A stretch of 6,107 bases of DNA from Ignavibacteria bacterium UBA2333. Its GTDB lineage: Bacteria > Bacteroidota > Ignavibacteria > Kapaibacteriales > Kapaibacteriaceae. Both the position numbers and the translations under genes were made by a program. The notes under the pieces are model-generated. The model worked only from the letters and a program-made list of their open reading frames with translations. It had not been told where the DNA came from and did not search any database. Numbering within the stretch: the first letter of the stretch is position 1; every line of letters starts with the position of its first letter. Below are positions 6,045-6,107 of the stretch, piece by piece. The DNA lies in assembly GCA_002344895.1 (NCBI GenBank), contig DDUR01000082.1, positions 1 to 6,107 on the forward strand, read 5' to 3'.

Positions 6045-6107
6045 AGAGCTATACAAAGGAGCAGGGGAGCAAAAGGTCCTCAGCTCTTGTGCGCACCATC
6101 CCCCACC
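6045..6107. other. Trailing non-coding end with weak inverted repeat
   Basis: AGAGCT at 6045-6050, right after the last stop codon, can pair with AGCTCT at 6082-6087, with an inner AGGA/TCCT pair at 6057-6060 and 6077-6080. The spacing is uneven and no T-run follows, so I do not call it a terminator. All three frames are open to the window edge, too short to judge. Confidence 0.2.

Noticed and set aside
6045..6087. Terminator after the last lipoprotein
   Set aside because: The stem is short and uneven and no T-run follows.

Overview
The window looks like an accessory region from an environmental Gram-negative bacterium. All genes I can support lie on the + strand. Most encode small exported proteins: four have a signal peptide ending in a lipoprotein box, one has an apparent signal peptidase I site, and one is a broken lipoprotein gene. 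The only family I recognise is the RHS/YD-repeat family, as a truncated core fragment with the diagnostic DHLGSTR motif. The wording of that fragment and the many Asp/Ser/Thr-rich lipoproteins suggest the Bacteroidota/Chlorobiota side of the tree (Kapabacteria-like). That assignment is from memory and is weak. Base composition is patchy: about 60% GC in the RHS fragment (36 of 60 bases at 601-660) against about 38% in the signal-peptide part of the broken gene (23 of 60 at 4741-4800).

Layout. 58-339: small two-helix membrane protein, whose start may overlap the tail of an unseen upstream gene. 340-771: RHS core fragment that begins directly after the previous stop codon and ends before the usual RHS tip region. 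It reads in frame into 772-1848, a secreted protein of about 358 residues with its own signal peptide. 2004-2459 and 2473-3270: two closely spaced lipoproteins. 3465-4040: secreted protein. 4127-4588: lipoprotein whose gene carries a perfect 14-bp inverted repeat. 4747-5313: a lipoprotein gene interrupted by two in-frame stops, the first exactly at the expected lipobox cysteine. 5326-5554: a short stretch with coding-like but broken frames. 5514-6044: a final lipoprotein. The last 63 bases hold no gene I can identify.

Interpretation (inference). The order membrane protein, displaced RHS fragment, then a series of unrelated small envelope proteins resembles the orphan toxin-tip and immunity-gene arrays found beside RHS loci. 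On that reading the membrane protein and lipoproteins would be immunity or accessory proteins left by successive tip replacements, with the pseudogene as a decaying member. No recognisable toxin domain is visible, so this stays a hypothesis. No tRNA, rRNA, CRISPR array, transposase or convincing terminator was seen.
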